From the NCBI GenBank assembly GCA_964398215.1, contig CAYNNP010000062.1, forward strand, positions 1 through 27,488: DNA of 27,488 nt, read 5' to 3'. A program made the translations under genes and the position numbers. Each line of letters opens with the position of its first letter. Position 1 is the first letter of the stretch. The notes under the pieces were generated by a model. The model was not told the DNA's origin. It worked only from the letters and a program-made list of their open reading frames with translations, and did no database searches. This DNA comes from CAYNNP01 sp964398215 (GTDB lineage Bacteria > Planctomycetota > Planctomycetia > Pirellulales > Pirellulaceae). Of this stretch, positions 16,638 through 24,914 are shown in pieces.

Positions 16638-19600
16638 CTTCGTCGCTCCCATTGGGTGTGAATATGTCCGTTTGATCCGTGAGCCCCACAATAGATATCG
16701 TGTCGCATCCATCGGTCTTCTTCCGCGATAGGTTTGTCTTTCTTTACTGTTTTGCTGGCCGCATTTTTTCCGTCCAAGACTTTTTGCACCAAGTGTGCGT
16801 GCAGTTTTGCGTCTCTGGCACGAAGCTCGGCGTCCGTCTCGAGGTCAAAGTATTTTCGACCGTTGATCCATGTTTGTTCACAACGTGATAGGTTCGACAG
16901 TGGCGGTCCACTCCAAATCACAAGGTCCGCATGCTTGCCTGGTTTAAGCGAGCCGACATGCTGATCGATCCGTAGTTGTTTCGCAGGATTCAATGTGACG
17001 AACTTCAACGCTTCTGGTTCGCTAACACCACCGTATTTGGCAGCCTTGGTCGCTTCGGTGTTCATGCGGCGAGCCAGTTCACGGTCATCGCTGTTGAACG
17101 AAACGACGATGCCTTGATTGTGCATCAATGCGCCGTTGTAGGGGATCGCATCGTAGACTTCGAATTTATAAGCCCACCAATCCGAGAATGCCGACGCCAT
17201 CGCGCCGTGCTTGGCCATTCGATCGGCAACTTTGTAGCCTTCCAAAATATGCTGTAGCGTTCCGATGCGAACACCGAATTCTTCCAAGACATCCAGGGTC
17301 GCTGTGATCTCGTCTTGGCGATAGCTGTGGCAGTGAATCCACCGCTCGCCTCGCTGAATTTCGGCAATGGTCTGAAGCTGTAAATCAATGCGAGGTGGCA
17401 GACGATCTCGTTTGCCAGCTCGCCACCTGCGCCACGCTGCATCGTACTCGCGAGCGGCTAAGAACTGGTCGCGAAAGATCTGCTGAACACCCATCCGTGT
17501 GTTGGGATAACGCGATGTGCTGCGTTTGACATTTTCGCCTAAAGCAAACTTGATTCCGAGAGGCGCCTCGGACATCCGCATACCTTCCATGCTTTGTCCC
17601 CATCGCAACTTGATGACTTGATTCTGTCCACCAATTGGATTGGCCGAGCCATGCAAGACATTGGCAGCCGTCAACCCACCGGCAAGTTGCCGATAAATAT
17701 TGATGTCGGTGTTGTTCACAAAGTCACCGATCCGCACTTCTGCAGTAACGACTTGGCCCGATTCGTTGATGCCACCGTCGCTGCCCATGTGTGAGTGGCA
17801 ATCGATCAGACCTGGCGAAATATGTTTGCCGCTGGCATCGACGACCACGCAGTTCTTAGGAGCCTTTAACGATTCTCCGATCGCTTTGATGATTCCGTTA
17901 CGAACCAAGATGTCAGCTTCTTTTAGTACACCCTGCTTCTCGCACGTCCAAACCGTCGCGCCGCGAAACAAAACTGTCGCTGTTGGGGCAACAGGTTTCT
18001 CCAAACCAAAGGCACCCAGCGGATACATGGGCGGCGAAGGATCGGATTTTACGACGTTCGCTTTCGGTTTATCCTTCGGCTTTTCTTCGCCCGAATCCGC
18101 CTTTGGCTCTTCGGCGCCCTTTTTCTTTTTCGCGTCCTCTGGCGAAACATCAAGCGTGACGACTTGCCCGCTGGGTAAAGACAGTTTGCCCAGCACCGAG
18201 AGCTTTTCGCCATCCACCAATGTCACCAAGGTCATCGACGCGATACCGCTCGGCAACTCGTTGTTCAACTCCGAAAGTCGAACTTGTGCAGTCATCCGGT
18301 CGTCTTGTCGGCTGACCTTGGCCAGCTTGGCAATCTTAGTCTCCACTGTTTTGGCTGGTTCAGACTCAGATTGCTTTTTGTCATCGTCCTTGGCGTCCTT
18401 GCGTTTCCTTTTCTTCTTCTTTTGCTTGGGACTTTCTTTTTCCTTTTCGACTTTCTTGTCGGCTTTCTTTTCTTTCTTGGCTGGCGGTGGGGTGAAATTG
18501 AATTGGCCTTTCAGCTTGCCACCTTCGCCCGTGATTTCCAAAACTGCGGCAAACTTCTTTTCGGCGGTAGCGAATTTCACATTCCATTTGCCGACTAACA
18601 AATCGTCATCGGGCTGTTTGTTGATGTCGAAATCTTGCCCGGCCACCCAGGTTTGAACCACCTTGGTTTGCTTGTCGAACAAGTCTCCATCAGTAATCAC
18701 CAAGTTCGCAAGCAAGCCAGGCTTGATTGCTCCGACCCGATCTTCGATCGACAACAGTTTGGCCGGCGTCGTCGTCATCGCTTTCAAAGCATCGACTGGA
18801 TCCAAACCGTGCTCGACCGCGACGCGTACTTGTTTCAGAAAGTCTCTGGGTGAATCCAATTGGTCCGTTGTCAAGCAGATGGTCACACCTGCACGAACCA
18901 ATCTCGCCGCATTGCTTGGCGCCAGATCCCAGTGCAGCAGATCTCGCAGGTCAACATTTCGTGCATCGGATGCTGTCGTGACGTCTGGCTTGTTTGGAAA
19001 ATCCAATGAAACCAAAACCGGACATCCTGTTTCCGCGATCGACTCTAGGTCGCGGTATTCATGTCCCGAGCCGCGCAAAATCGCTTTCAACGAAAACTCT
19101 TTCGCGACCGTGTCGCTACGAAGCGCCATGCGTTCGTTAGCAGCATCAAAAACGAACCACTCATTCGGCATCGCGTCGACAAGCCGTTGTAAAGAAACAT
19201 TGGTTTCTGGTTGCGGCAACGTCGGCTTGGACTGATAGGCTTGCCATGCGCTTTCATACCACTGGGCGTCGTAGAAAGTTTGCCGTACTAAAGCGGTCGC
19301 CCCCATTGGCGAATTCGGATAGCGGACTGCTCTTCGTTGCCGAGGCACAGTCAATGTGACGTGATTCCAAGCCATGGGAGCTAGCATGGCTTGACCGCCA
19401 TCGTCCAATGTCAAAACGACTGAACTGGAACCTTTGATGATGCCGCCGCTGGGCGCCACAACTCGTGCGGTGATGCCTTGCGAATGCAATTGTTTGACAT
19501 CACCAACGTTTGCAACAGCCAATGATGCGGCGTTGATTTCGGGAGTAACATTTGCGTTCCAATGTCGAGCCGATTTTTCTTCCGGCATCGGAATGTCGGC

Positions 19601-19966
19601 TGTACTGAAGGCATCAATGAATCCCGGATAGATTGTCAGGCCTTTGCAGTCGATGACTTGATACCCTGCGGGCAGCTTCACATTTTTGCCAACCGCTTTG
19701 ATGGATGATTTTTCGATCAGGACGGTAGCCTTCTTGATCGCTTTGCCTGGTTGAACCACAACCGTTCCGCCCACCAACGCGTACTTGGCTGGCGAATTCT
19801 CGCGCAGGCCAACAATCGGTTCAGCAGCAACTTGGCTCTGTGCTTTCGCGGTTGGTAGATCGGCCATCAGTAAGCCAATGAAAAGCAACCCGAGCATACT
19901 ATTGCACAGCACCCGTGCAATTTTGGTTGCCACCGAAACGACCGGTGGTCTTGCAGTCTCTGCCAT
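16634..19966 (-). CDS. Secreted double amidohydrolase (one degenerate, one intact domain)
   Basis: This 1110-residue protein has an N-terminal hydrophobic export segment (about 22-36). The first amidohydrolase-like domain (about 60-450) reads PGFIDAFST at 114-122, so its metal histidines are lost. A beta-rich linker follows (about 455-610), with GKWNVKF-type strands and two lysine-rich stretches (about 496-535 and 612-640). The second amidohydrolase domain (about 660-1040) has intact ligands: H724 and H726 in IDCHSH, H878/H880 in WIHCHSY, H906 in LQHILEG, and D960/D961 in NSDDRE. It ends with GSLKPGKHADLVIW. The reaction is probably hydrolysis of a C-N bond in an imported or extracellular compound; substrate unknown. 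It is translationally coupled to the following amidohydrolase gene by a 4-base overlap. Confidence 0.9.
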   Translation of the reverse strand: MAETARPPVVSVATKIARVLCNSMLGLLFIGLLMADLPTAKAQSQVAAEPIVGLRENSPAKYALVGGTVVVQPGKAIKKATVLIEKSSIKAVGKNVKLPAGYQVIDCKGLTIYPGFIDAFSTADIPMPEEKSARHWNANVTPEINAASLAVANVGDVKQLHSQGITARVVAPSGGIIKGSSSVVLTLDDGGQAMLAPMAWNHVTLTVPRQRRAVRYPNSPMGATALVRQTFYDAQWYESAWQAYQSKPTLPQPETNVSLQRLVDAMPNEWFVFDAANERMALRSDTVAKEFSLKAILRGSGHEYRDLESIAETGCPVLVSLDFPNKPDVTTASDARNVDLRDLLHWDLAPSNAARLVRAGVTICLTTDQLDSPRDFLKQVRVAVEHGLDPVDALKAMTTTPAKLLSIEDRVGAIKPGLLANLVITDGDLFDKQTKVVQTWVAGQDFDINKQPDDDLLVGKWNVKFATAEKKFAAVLEITGEGGKLKGQFNFTPPPAKKEKKADKKVEKEKESPKQKKKKRKRKDAKDDDKKQSESEPAKTVETKIAKLAKVSRQDDRMTAQVRLSELNNELPSGIASMTLVTLVDGEKLSVLGKLSLPSGQVVTLDVSPEDAKKKKGAEEPKADSGEEKPKDKPKANVVKSDPSPPMYPLGAFGLEKPVAPTATVLFRGATVWTCEKQGVLKEADILVRNGIIKAIGESLKAPKNCVVVDASGKHISPGLIDCHSHMGSDGGINESGQVVTAEVRIGDFVNNTDINIYRQLAGGLTAANVLHGSANPIGGQNQVIKLRWGQSMEGMRMSEAPLGIKFALGENVKRSTSRYPNTRMGVQQIFRDQFLAAREYDAAWRRWRAGKRDRLPPRIDLQLQTIAEIQRGERWIHCHSYRQDEITATLDVLEEFGVRIGTLQHILEGYKVADRMAKHGAMASAFSDWWAYKFEVYDAIPYNGALMHNQGIVVSFNSDDRELARRMNTEATKAAKYGGVSEPEALKFVTLNPAKQLRIDQHVGSLKPGKHADLVIWSGPPLSNLSRCEQTWINGRKYFDLETDAELRARDAKLHAHLVQKVLDGKNAASKTVKKDKPIAEEDRWMRHDIYCGAHGSNGHIHTQWERRR

Positions 19967-20064
19967 TGAAATTCCGATCCAAAAAGGAGTTGTCTATCTG
20001 TCACCAAAGGATAATTCGTGGGCTAGCAACTTACATCGCTCAGTCGCCAACAATCGCAAACTAA

Positions 20065-20081
20065 ACCACAAACAGAGTGGT
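20065..20081 (-). terminator. Possible weak terminator after the SGNH hydrolase gene
   Basis: On the minus strand ACCAC and GTGGT form a five-base-pair stem with a seven-base loop, followed by TTAGTTTG. It lies just past the stop of the SGNH hydrolase gene and before the amidohydrolase operon. The stem is short, so this is tentative. Confidence 0.3.
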
Positions 20082-20085
20082 CGCT

Positions 20086-21585
20086 TCACAATGCACGTCC
20101 AGCGGCCCAGTTTCTCAGGCCCTCTAAGCGTTGCTTGCCTCGCAGGAAATAGGATTCGTCCAATTTTTCAAACTGCTTGCGAACATTTTGTTGATACGTT
20201 CGTTCACTTGTCGGGGTAATTTCGATCCACCCCATGCTTGCGAACTGTTTGGCAAGAGCTTGCCCGATCAGTTGATGCCCAGCGATCGTTGGATGAATGT
20301 GATCGGCGAATAGACCGGCGTCAGCAATTCCGTCAGGCTCTGAGGCACCGGAAAGTGATCGTGAATCGAAAAGTCGTGGGATATCTATCAGCGGCAAACC
20401 GTTCTTCTTTGCGGCCCTACGAACGAAGTCGCCAAACTCACTGGGAGCTCGGAGCGGACAAACGTCATGATCGCGGGCCAACACGAAATGATCGATTGCG
20501 CCAGCATTGTCACCATTTTCCATCATTAGCATCGCCAACAAGTAGTTGATGCCAGCGTGTTCTTTGTCAATCAGAAAGGCCTTTTGCGCGGCACTAATGC
20601 GCTGGCGCAGCGATCGTGTTTGCTGATGCGATTCAGCACTCAGCTGACCAAAGCGATCTTGATCGGCAACCGAAAGATCATCGGCAACTGATGACTTGAA
20701 CGGCGGCGTATTCACAACGTCACTCGCAGGCACACACAATATGGTTGGCACGCCAGCGGCCTTGGTTGCTGCAAGCATCCGATTGACGGACACCTCGAAG
20801 TGCTGCAAGACACTTGCATGCAGATGTTTGTCTCGGTTGTACGCTTGCATACCATTGGCGTGATCCAAACGTGCGTTGACTTCGCGCTGGAGCACGGTTG
20901 CATCTGCATGAACCACTGGATCGCCAAAACTCTGTAACCATCGAACGATCTGAATGTTGGATCCAACTTGACTCGCCAGTTTTTTTACCGACCCCAGTTC
21001 TCTGATAGCTGCGTAACTGCGGTCTTCTAGAAATTCATTGTGGCCAGTGCAAATAACAATCGCGTCGGGACTGTACTGCAAGACCTCGTCCAAAATTTTC
21101 GCAACCCGGTAACTTGCATAGGAAACGCCACCACAATTGATCACTTCGAATCTGGTCTCTGAATCTGCAGCCTGAAGCGACAATTGCAACCAAGTCGAAA
21201 AAGCCGTCTCGGTCGCGTATGGTCTTCCTTGAACAGTCGAACCGCCCAGCACAAAAATTCGCTTGGTGTTCGCTGCCTTGTTGACTGCGAACGTTGCTGG
21301 GCGAAAGAAATTCATTCGCCAATCGGGAATTTGGTACTGGCCGGGGTCTTCATCGATTTCGAAAAGCGGACTGAGTTGGTGAAGATCCACCAGCGGATCA
21401 CGATCCAATGCAACTTTCGATACCGGGATTCCAGCAACACGCAACGAGAATTCCAGCAGCAAGAATGGGCACAGCGCGGCAAACACGGCTGCGGCGCGAA
21501 ATGCCCATCGTTTGCCCCGCGAAACGCCTTGCGGCGAATGTTTCGTCGGCGTTTCGGTGGTGGCAGCGTTGTCGATCAGGGCCAA
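20086..21585 (-). CDS. Membrane-anchored SGNH/GDSL-type hydrolase
   Basis: The 499-residue protein has a short basic cytoplasmic start, one transmembrane helix (about 27-51), and an extracytoplasmic SGNH hydrolase domain. The four blocks are visible: block I VLGGSTVQG with nucleophile S116, block II glycine in NCGGVSYAS (152-153), block III TGHNEFLEDR with N183, and block V D428 and H431 in DHIHPT. Family members de-esterify lipids or acetylated sugars. A helical insertion of about 100 residues (about 270-370) separates blocks III and V. The start is uncertain: TTG at 21585 is the only candidate that keeps the anchor, and it has no clear ribosome binding site. The gene diverges from aroK with about 52 bases between start codons. 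Confidence 0.85.
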   Translation of the reverse strand: MALIDNAATTETPTKHSPQGVSRGKRWAFRAAAVFAALCPFLLLEFSLRVAGIPVSKVALDRDPLVDLHQLSPLFEIDEDPGQYQIPDWRMNFFRPATFAVNKAANTKRIFVLGGSTVQGRPYATETAFSTWLQLSLQAADSETRFEVINCGGVSYASYRVAKILDEVLQYSPDAIVICTGHNEFLEDRSYAAIRELGSVKKLASQVGSNIQIVRWLQSFGDPVVHADATVLQREVNARLDHANGMQAYNRDKHLHASVLQHFEVSVNRMLAATKAAGVPTILCVPASDVVNTPPFKSSVADDLSVADQDRFGQLSAESHQQTRSLRQRISAAQKAFLIDKEHAGINYLLAMLMMENGDNAGAIDHFVLARDHDVCPLRAPSEFGDFVRRAAKKNGLPLIDIPRLFDSRSLSGASEPDGIADAGLFADHIHPTIAGHQLIGQALAKQFASMGWIEITPTSERTYQQNVRKQFEKLDESYFLRGKQRLEGLRNWAAGRAL

Positions 21586-21637
21586 TCCCGCTAATTTTGA
21601 AGTGCAAAGAAAACGTGTACACGTATGGAAAGACTCA

Positions 21638-22180
21638 TTGAACCAGCATATTTACTTGACCGGCTACCGGGGGTCTGGAAAGTCAACCGTTGGCCGCATC
21701 TTGGCCAATTCCACCGAGTTGCCATTTGTGGATCTTGATGATGAAGTCGAGCGAGCGGCTGGAGTCACGATTCGCGAGATCTTTGCCAACCACGGTGAAT
21801 CGAAGTTTCGAGACTTGGAAACGCAGTGTCTGGAGTTGGTCGCCAAATCGAATCCAACGGTCGTGGCACTGGGCGGTGGTGCGATTTTGCGACAAGAAAA
21901 CCGTGATCTGATCTGCGAAAGTGGAATTTGTTTTTGGTTGGTCGCCGACGCAAAGGCGCTGCTGGAGCGAATTTGCGCTGACCCGGCATCCAACGATCGA
22001 CGACCCGCGTTAACAGAGATGCCAATGTTGGAAGAAATCGAATCGATCCTCCAGCAACGCCATCCAATGTACGAGGCCGCCGCCGATCACCAAATCAATG
22101 TCACTCAGCTTTCAGCCCAGTCAGTAGTGGATCAGATTCGCACAATCATGCAACGTTCAGCAGATTCAACGGATTGCTGA
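21638..22180 (+). CDS. aroK: Shikimate kinase
   Basis: Shikimate kinase phosphorylates shikimate with ATP in the chorismate pathway in the cytoplasm. The 180-residue protein has the Walker A loop GYRGSGKST (9-17), the shikimate-binding acids in VDLDDE (D34) and arginine in FRDLE (R58), the glycine-rich ALGGGAI (77-83), and the lid region DRRPAL. TTG at 21638 was chosen: GGAAAG precedes it at usual spacing, and the protein then begins right before the P-loop strand, as in the family. A longer in-frame opening (21512) would overlap the divergent SGNH gene by about 74 bases and adds nothing homologous. Confidence 0.95.
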   Translation: MNQHIYLTGYRGSGKSTVGRILANSTELPFVDLDDEVERAAGVTIREIFANHGESKFRDLETQCLELVAKSNPTVVALGGGAILRQENRDLICESGICFWLVADAKALLERICADPASNDRRPALTEMPMLEEIESILQQRHPMYEAAADHQINVTQLSAQSVVDQIRTIMQRSADSTDC

Positions 22181-22296
22181 AGCATTTTGCCTACACCGGG
22201 CTTTTGCTAGACAGCGAAATCACGGTAAGCTGTGCTGACTAGTTAGACCGCGGTGGTCAACTGTTGATAGCAAAATAGAAAAGAAAGGATGCATCC

Positions 22297-23043
22297 GTGT
22301 TTGTTGCTGCATCAACCGATTGTATGCCTGGCATGGAACTGTCAGAGGCGATTCAGAATCTAGAAGACCTGGAATTTACCGGTATCGAGATTGCGCTTCG
22401 CGAGAGTGACCATGTCAAACCGAGCGAGATGATCGCTGATCCCGATCGTGCGATTCAGTTGCTTCGGCATACGCATCGCATGGACATTTCAGCGTTCTAC
22501 CTAGAACTATCGTCAACTGGAAATCAGTTGTACGATGACTTCCACGCGTTTTGTCGCATCTCAAAGACAGCCAAAGTCGCCAACATCTCGGTTCCGTCAT
22601 CGGAATTGGGAACACCGTTCAATGAAGAAGTTGAACACTTGCAAAAGCTAGTGGAGGTTGGCGAGAGCGAAGGCGTTCGAGTCAGCGTTCAAAGTCAGCT
22701 GGGTTGCCTGAGCGAAGACCCTGACACATTGATGGTGTTTTGTAACAACGTCGATGGTCTAGGAATTTCGTTGGACCCAAGTGTTTATATCGCTGGGCCA
22801 GCTAACGGAAAGAGTCTCGACAAGATCTTGAAGTACGTGTGCAACGTGCATCTTCGTGACACCAAACCGGATGCTTTCCAAGTCAGCGTGGGCCAAGGCG
22901 AAGTTGACTATGGCAAAATCGTGACACAGCTAGAACGTGACAAGTACGATCGTTCTTTGACGGTCCACATGCCACCGATGGAAGGCTTGGATCACCGAGT
23001 CGAACTACGCAAGATTCGGCGGTTGCTCGAATCGTTGATGTAG
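22297..23043 (+). CDS. Xylose isomerase-like TIM-barrel protein (sugar phosphate isomerase/epimerase family)
   Basis: This 248-residue protein is the length of a single AP-endonuclease-2/xylose-isomerase-like TIM barrel. Features are E31 in FTGIEIAL, GLGISLDPSVY (155-163) at the metal-binding strand, H185 in CNVHLRDTK, and GQGEVDYGKIV (199-209), the hallmark C-terminal loop of these sugar isomerases/epimerases. No export signal is seen. The start is GTG at 22297 with AAGGA seven bases upstream. It follows aroK by 116 bases in the same direction and could be separately transcribed. The substrate cannot be told. Confidence 0.85.
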   Translation: MFVAASTDCMPGMELSEAIQNLEDLEFTGIEIALRESDHVKPSEMIADPDRAIQLLRHTHRMDISAFYLELSSTGNQLYDDFHAFCRISKTAKVANISVPSSELGTPFNEEVEHLQKLVEVGESEGVRVSVQSQLGCLSEDPDTLMVFCNNVDGLGISLDPSVYIAGPANGKSLDKILKYVCNVHLRDTKPDAFQVSVGQGEVDYGKIVTQLERDKYDRSLTVHMPPMEGLDHRVELRKIRRLLESLM

Positions 23044-23064
23044 GCCATCACCAAAAAGAGATAA

Positions 23065-23619
23065 CTATTCAGGCAGGTCGCGGTTGAACTTCGGATCTTC
23101 TGCGACTGGAATGTCGATGTCATATTCTTCTTGGAATCGTCGGCGTTCGACGGGGTTCGCATAGAAGCGGAGCCATGTTTCGGTGTCGCCATCGTCCAGG
23201 CAGTGAAACTCAAGTTTCTTGCCGGGCAGATCCACCTTCTTTTCACAGCTTGGCAGAATGTCGCGAACAAGGATCTTGTACAGTTCGCGATCGCTAAGAT
23301 GTTCGGTGTAACGAAGCACAATGCCGTGATCAAACATTCGATAAATTGAATCACGAAGTTTCAGTCGGACTTGTTCGTCGTTCAATGAATCCAAGGCGGG
23401 CAGATTCAGAGGCGGATCAAACCAACTGTGGATTGGCAACGCCGGTGCTCGTTCCCATGCCAACATGGAAGCAAGGTATTCGTTTTCGGCTTCCAGCGAC
23501 ATTCGCGAGGGCGATTCGTCGATGGATTCGTCGCGGTACGGTTCCAACTCATCGCGCAATTGAGCATTCGTCAAAAGCAGTTCGACTTCGTCGGTAACGG
23601 GGCGTCCGGAATCGCTCAT
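23065..23619 (-). CDS. Conserved hypothetical protein (planctomycete-type, 184 aa)
   Basis: I know no function. The acidic soluble protein contains LLTNAQLRDELEPY, ENEYLASMLAWERAPALPI, SDRELYKILVRDILPS and a C-terminal HCLDDGDTETWLRFY block. From memory this pattern recurs in planctomycete proteins of about 180 residues, which I cannot verify here. The frame is open up to ATG at 23718, but a clear intrinsic terminator for the same strand (23662-23686) lies inside that extension, so the true start should be downstream: ATG at 23619 (MSDSGRPVTDE) or 23649. Neither has a good ribosome binding site. It converges with the TIM-barrel gene with 21 bases between them. Confidence 0.7.
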   Translation of the reverse strand: MSDSGRPVTDEVELLLTNAQLRDELEPYRDESIDESPSRMSLEAENEYLASMLAWERAPALPIHSWFDPPLNLPALDSLNDEQVRLKLRDSIYRMFDHGIVLRYTEHLSDRELYKILVRDILPSCEKKVDLPGKKLEFHCLDDGDTETWLRFYANPVERRRFQEEYDIDIPVAEDPKFNRDLPE

Positions 23620-23661
23620 TTCAAGGAAAAACTTGAGAAGGGTTAGCATCGATGCTGGAGT

Positions 23662-23686
23662 AAAAAACACACCTCGTCGGAGGTGT
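23662..23686 (-). terminator. Intrinsic terminator closing the hpt-glycosyltransferase operon
   Basis: On the minus strand ACACCTC-CGAC-GAGGTGT forms a seven-base-pair stem with a four-base loop, followed by G and six T (complement of A at 23662-23667). It lies about 125 bases after the stop of the first-listed glycosyltransferase gene and before the next minus-strand gene. Confidence 0.8.
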
Positions 23687-23810
23687 TGGGTACGCTTCCG
23701 ATGGTATCCGTAGGGCATCCTGGCTCAACGACGATCTTGAGAAAATCAAGCGTTTCCAAACAAATTAGCCTTTGCTTGCTTGTCTTGATCGTTACGAGCG
23801 GAACTATTTA

Positions 23811-24914
23811 TCAGGATTTGGCTTTGCCCGCATAAAGCTGGGCATGACCCTGGATCATTTTGTCGACGGAAAAATCGTCACGAATGCGAATAGCGGCAGC
23901 TTTGCCCAGCTGACTAGCCTCATCAGGGGACTTCAGTAGCTCTTGGCTGTGAGTGGCGAACTCCGCGCGGTCGCCCAGCGGAACGATGCGTCCCGTTTCG
24001 TCTGGCAACACCAAATCACGGTTTCCAGGAATATCCGACGCCACCACCGGCAATCCAGCCTGCATCGCTTCGATCACCGCATTGCTCTGGCCTTCATACT
24101 CGCTGCCAATCCAAAACAGATCTGCATGCGGCAAAAGCTCAGCAACGTCGGTTCTCGCGCCAGCAAATTTGGTGTGCTGACTTGTGCTGACTGAATCACG
24201 GTATCGCATCAGTTCACCCCGCTGCGGCCCATCACCGATGATCACAAGGGTCACGTCTTGACGAAGCGTGCCTAGCATTTCAGCCGCCCAGATCAGGTCC
24301 TTGTATCGCTTTTGCGGCCACAATCTTCCGACCGCCAAAATCAACTTACGATCCTCGGAAACCTTCAGACGCTCAAACGCTTCGGTGCGTGAAATTGCAA
24401 CCGCGCTGCTGGGTTCGATCCCGTTGGGAATGATCTGAAAGAGGCTGGGGTCGATCCCATTTTCTGCATAAAAATCGCGGACGCCGACGCTGTTGGTAGT
24501 GATCACGTCAGTGAATTTTGCCAGCCGACGATCGATCATGAAGTGCCATGTTTTCTTCCAAGGATCAACGCAGCGTTCACTAGCGATGATCCGCGGAATT
24601 TTGGCCATCCTCGCGGCAACTCGGCCAAAGCTATTCGCAGCGAATAACCAGGTGTGCACCACGTCGGGCTGCAGTTCGATCAACTTGCGTTTCAAGCGAA
24701 ACAAAGCTGTTGGATCGGCCTTGAATTTTTTACCGATTAGCGAGACAGGTACACCAGCGTCGCGGAGTTCTTGGCTACGCGGACCATCGCGGGTCAACAA
24801 AATCACATGCGGTTCGAATTGGTCACGCGGCAAGTGCTTTGCCAACAAACATACCTGCTTTTCCGCGCCGCCACGGTCCATCGTTGGAATCACAAGGGCA
24901 ACTTTGATGGTCAA
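23811..24914 (-). CDS. Glycosyltransferase family 4
   Basis: The 367-residue protein is a GT-B retaining glycosyltransferase of the GT4 type. It has the N-terminal GGAEKQ loop (15-20), AVGRLWPQKRYKDLI (194-208) opening the nucleotide-sugar domain, IIGDGPQRGEL, and an intact E-x7-E pair (E274 and E282) in YEGQSNAVIEAMQAGLPVV. These enzymes add sugars to lipid carriers or cell-surface glycans in the cytoplasm. The start is TTG at 24914, which forms a TTGA overlap with the stop of the gene before it; GGAG lies seven bases upstream. It is the last gene of the hpt operon. Acceptor and donor are unknown. Confidence 0.93.
   Translation of the reverse strand: MTIKVALVIPTMDRGGAEKQVCLLAKHLPRDQFEPHVILLTRDGPRSQELRDAGVPVSLIGKKFKADPTALFRLKRKLIELQPDVVHTWLFAANSFGRVAARMAKIPRIIASERCVDPWKKTWHFMIDRRLAKFTDVITTNSVGVRDFYAENGIDPSLFQIIPNGIEPSSAVAISRTEAFERLKVSEDRKLILAVGRLWPQKRYKDLIWAAEMLGTLRQDVTLVIIGDGPQRGELMRYRDSVSTSQHTKFAGARTDVAELLPHADLFWIGSEYEGQSNAVIEAMQAGLPVVASDIPGNRDLVLPDETGRIVPLGDRAEFATHSQELLKSPDEASQLGKAAAIRIRDDFSVDKMIQGHAQLYAGKAKS

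Noticed and set aside
17700..18656. Plus-strand open frame of 318 codons, Ser/Phe-rich
   Set aside because: It is the antisense of the lysine-rich amidohydrolase gene; its composition simply mirrors the Lys and Glu codons on the other strand.
22190..22235. Possible hairpin after aroK (AGCA...TGCT with GCC/GGGC)
   Set aside because: The pairing is short and broken, so it is not reported as a terminator.
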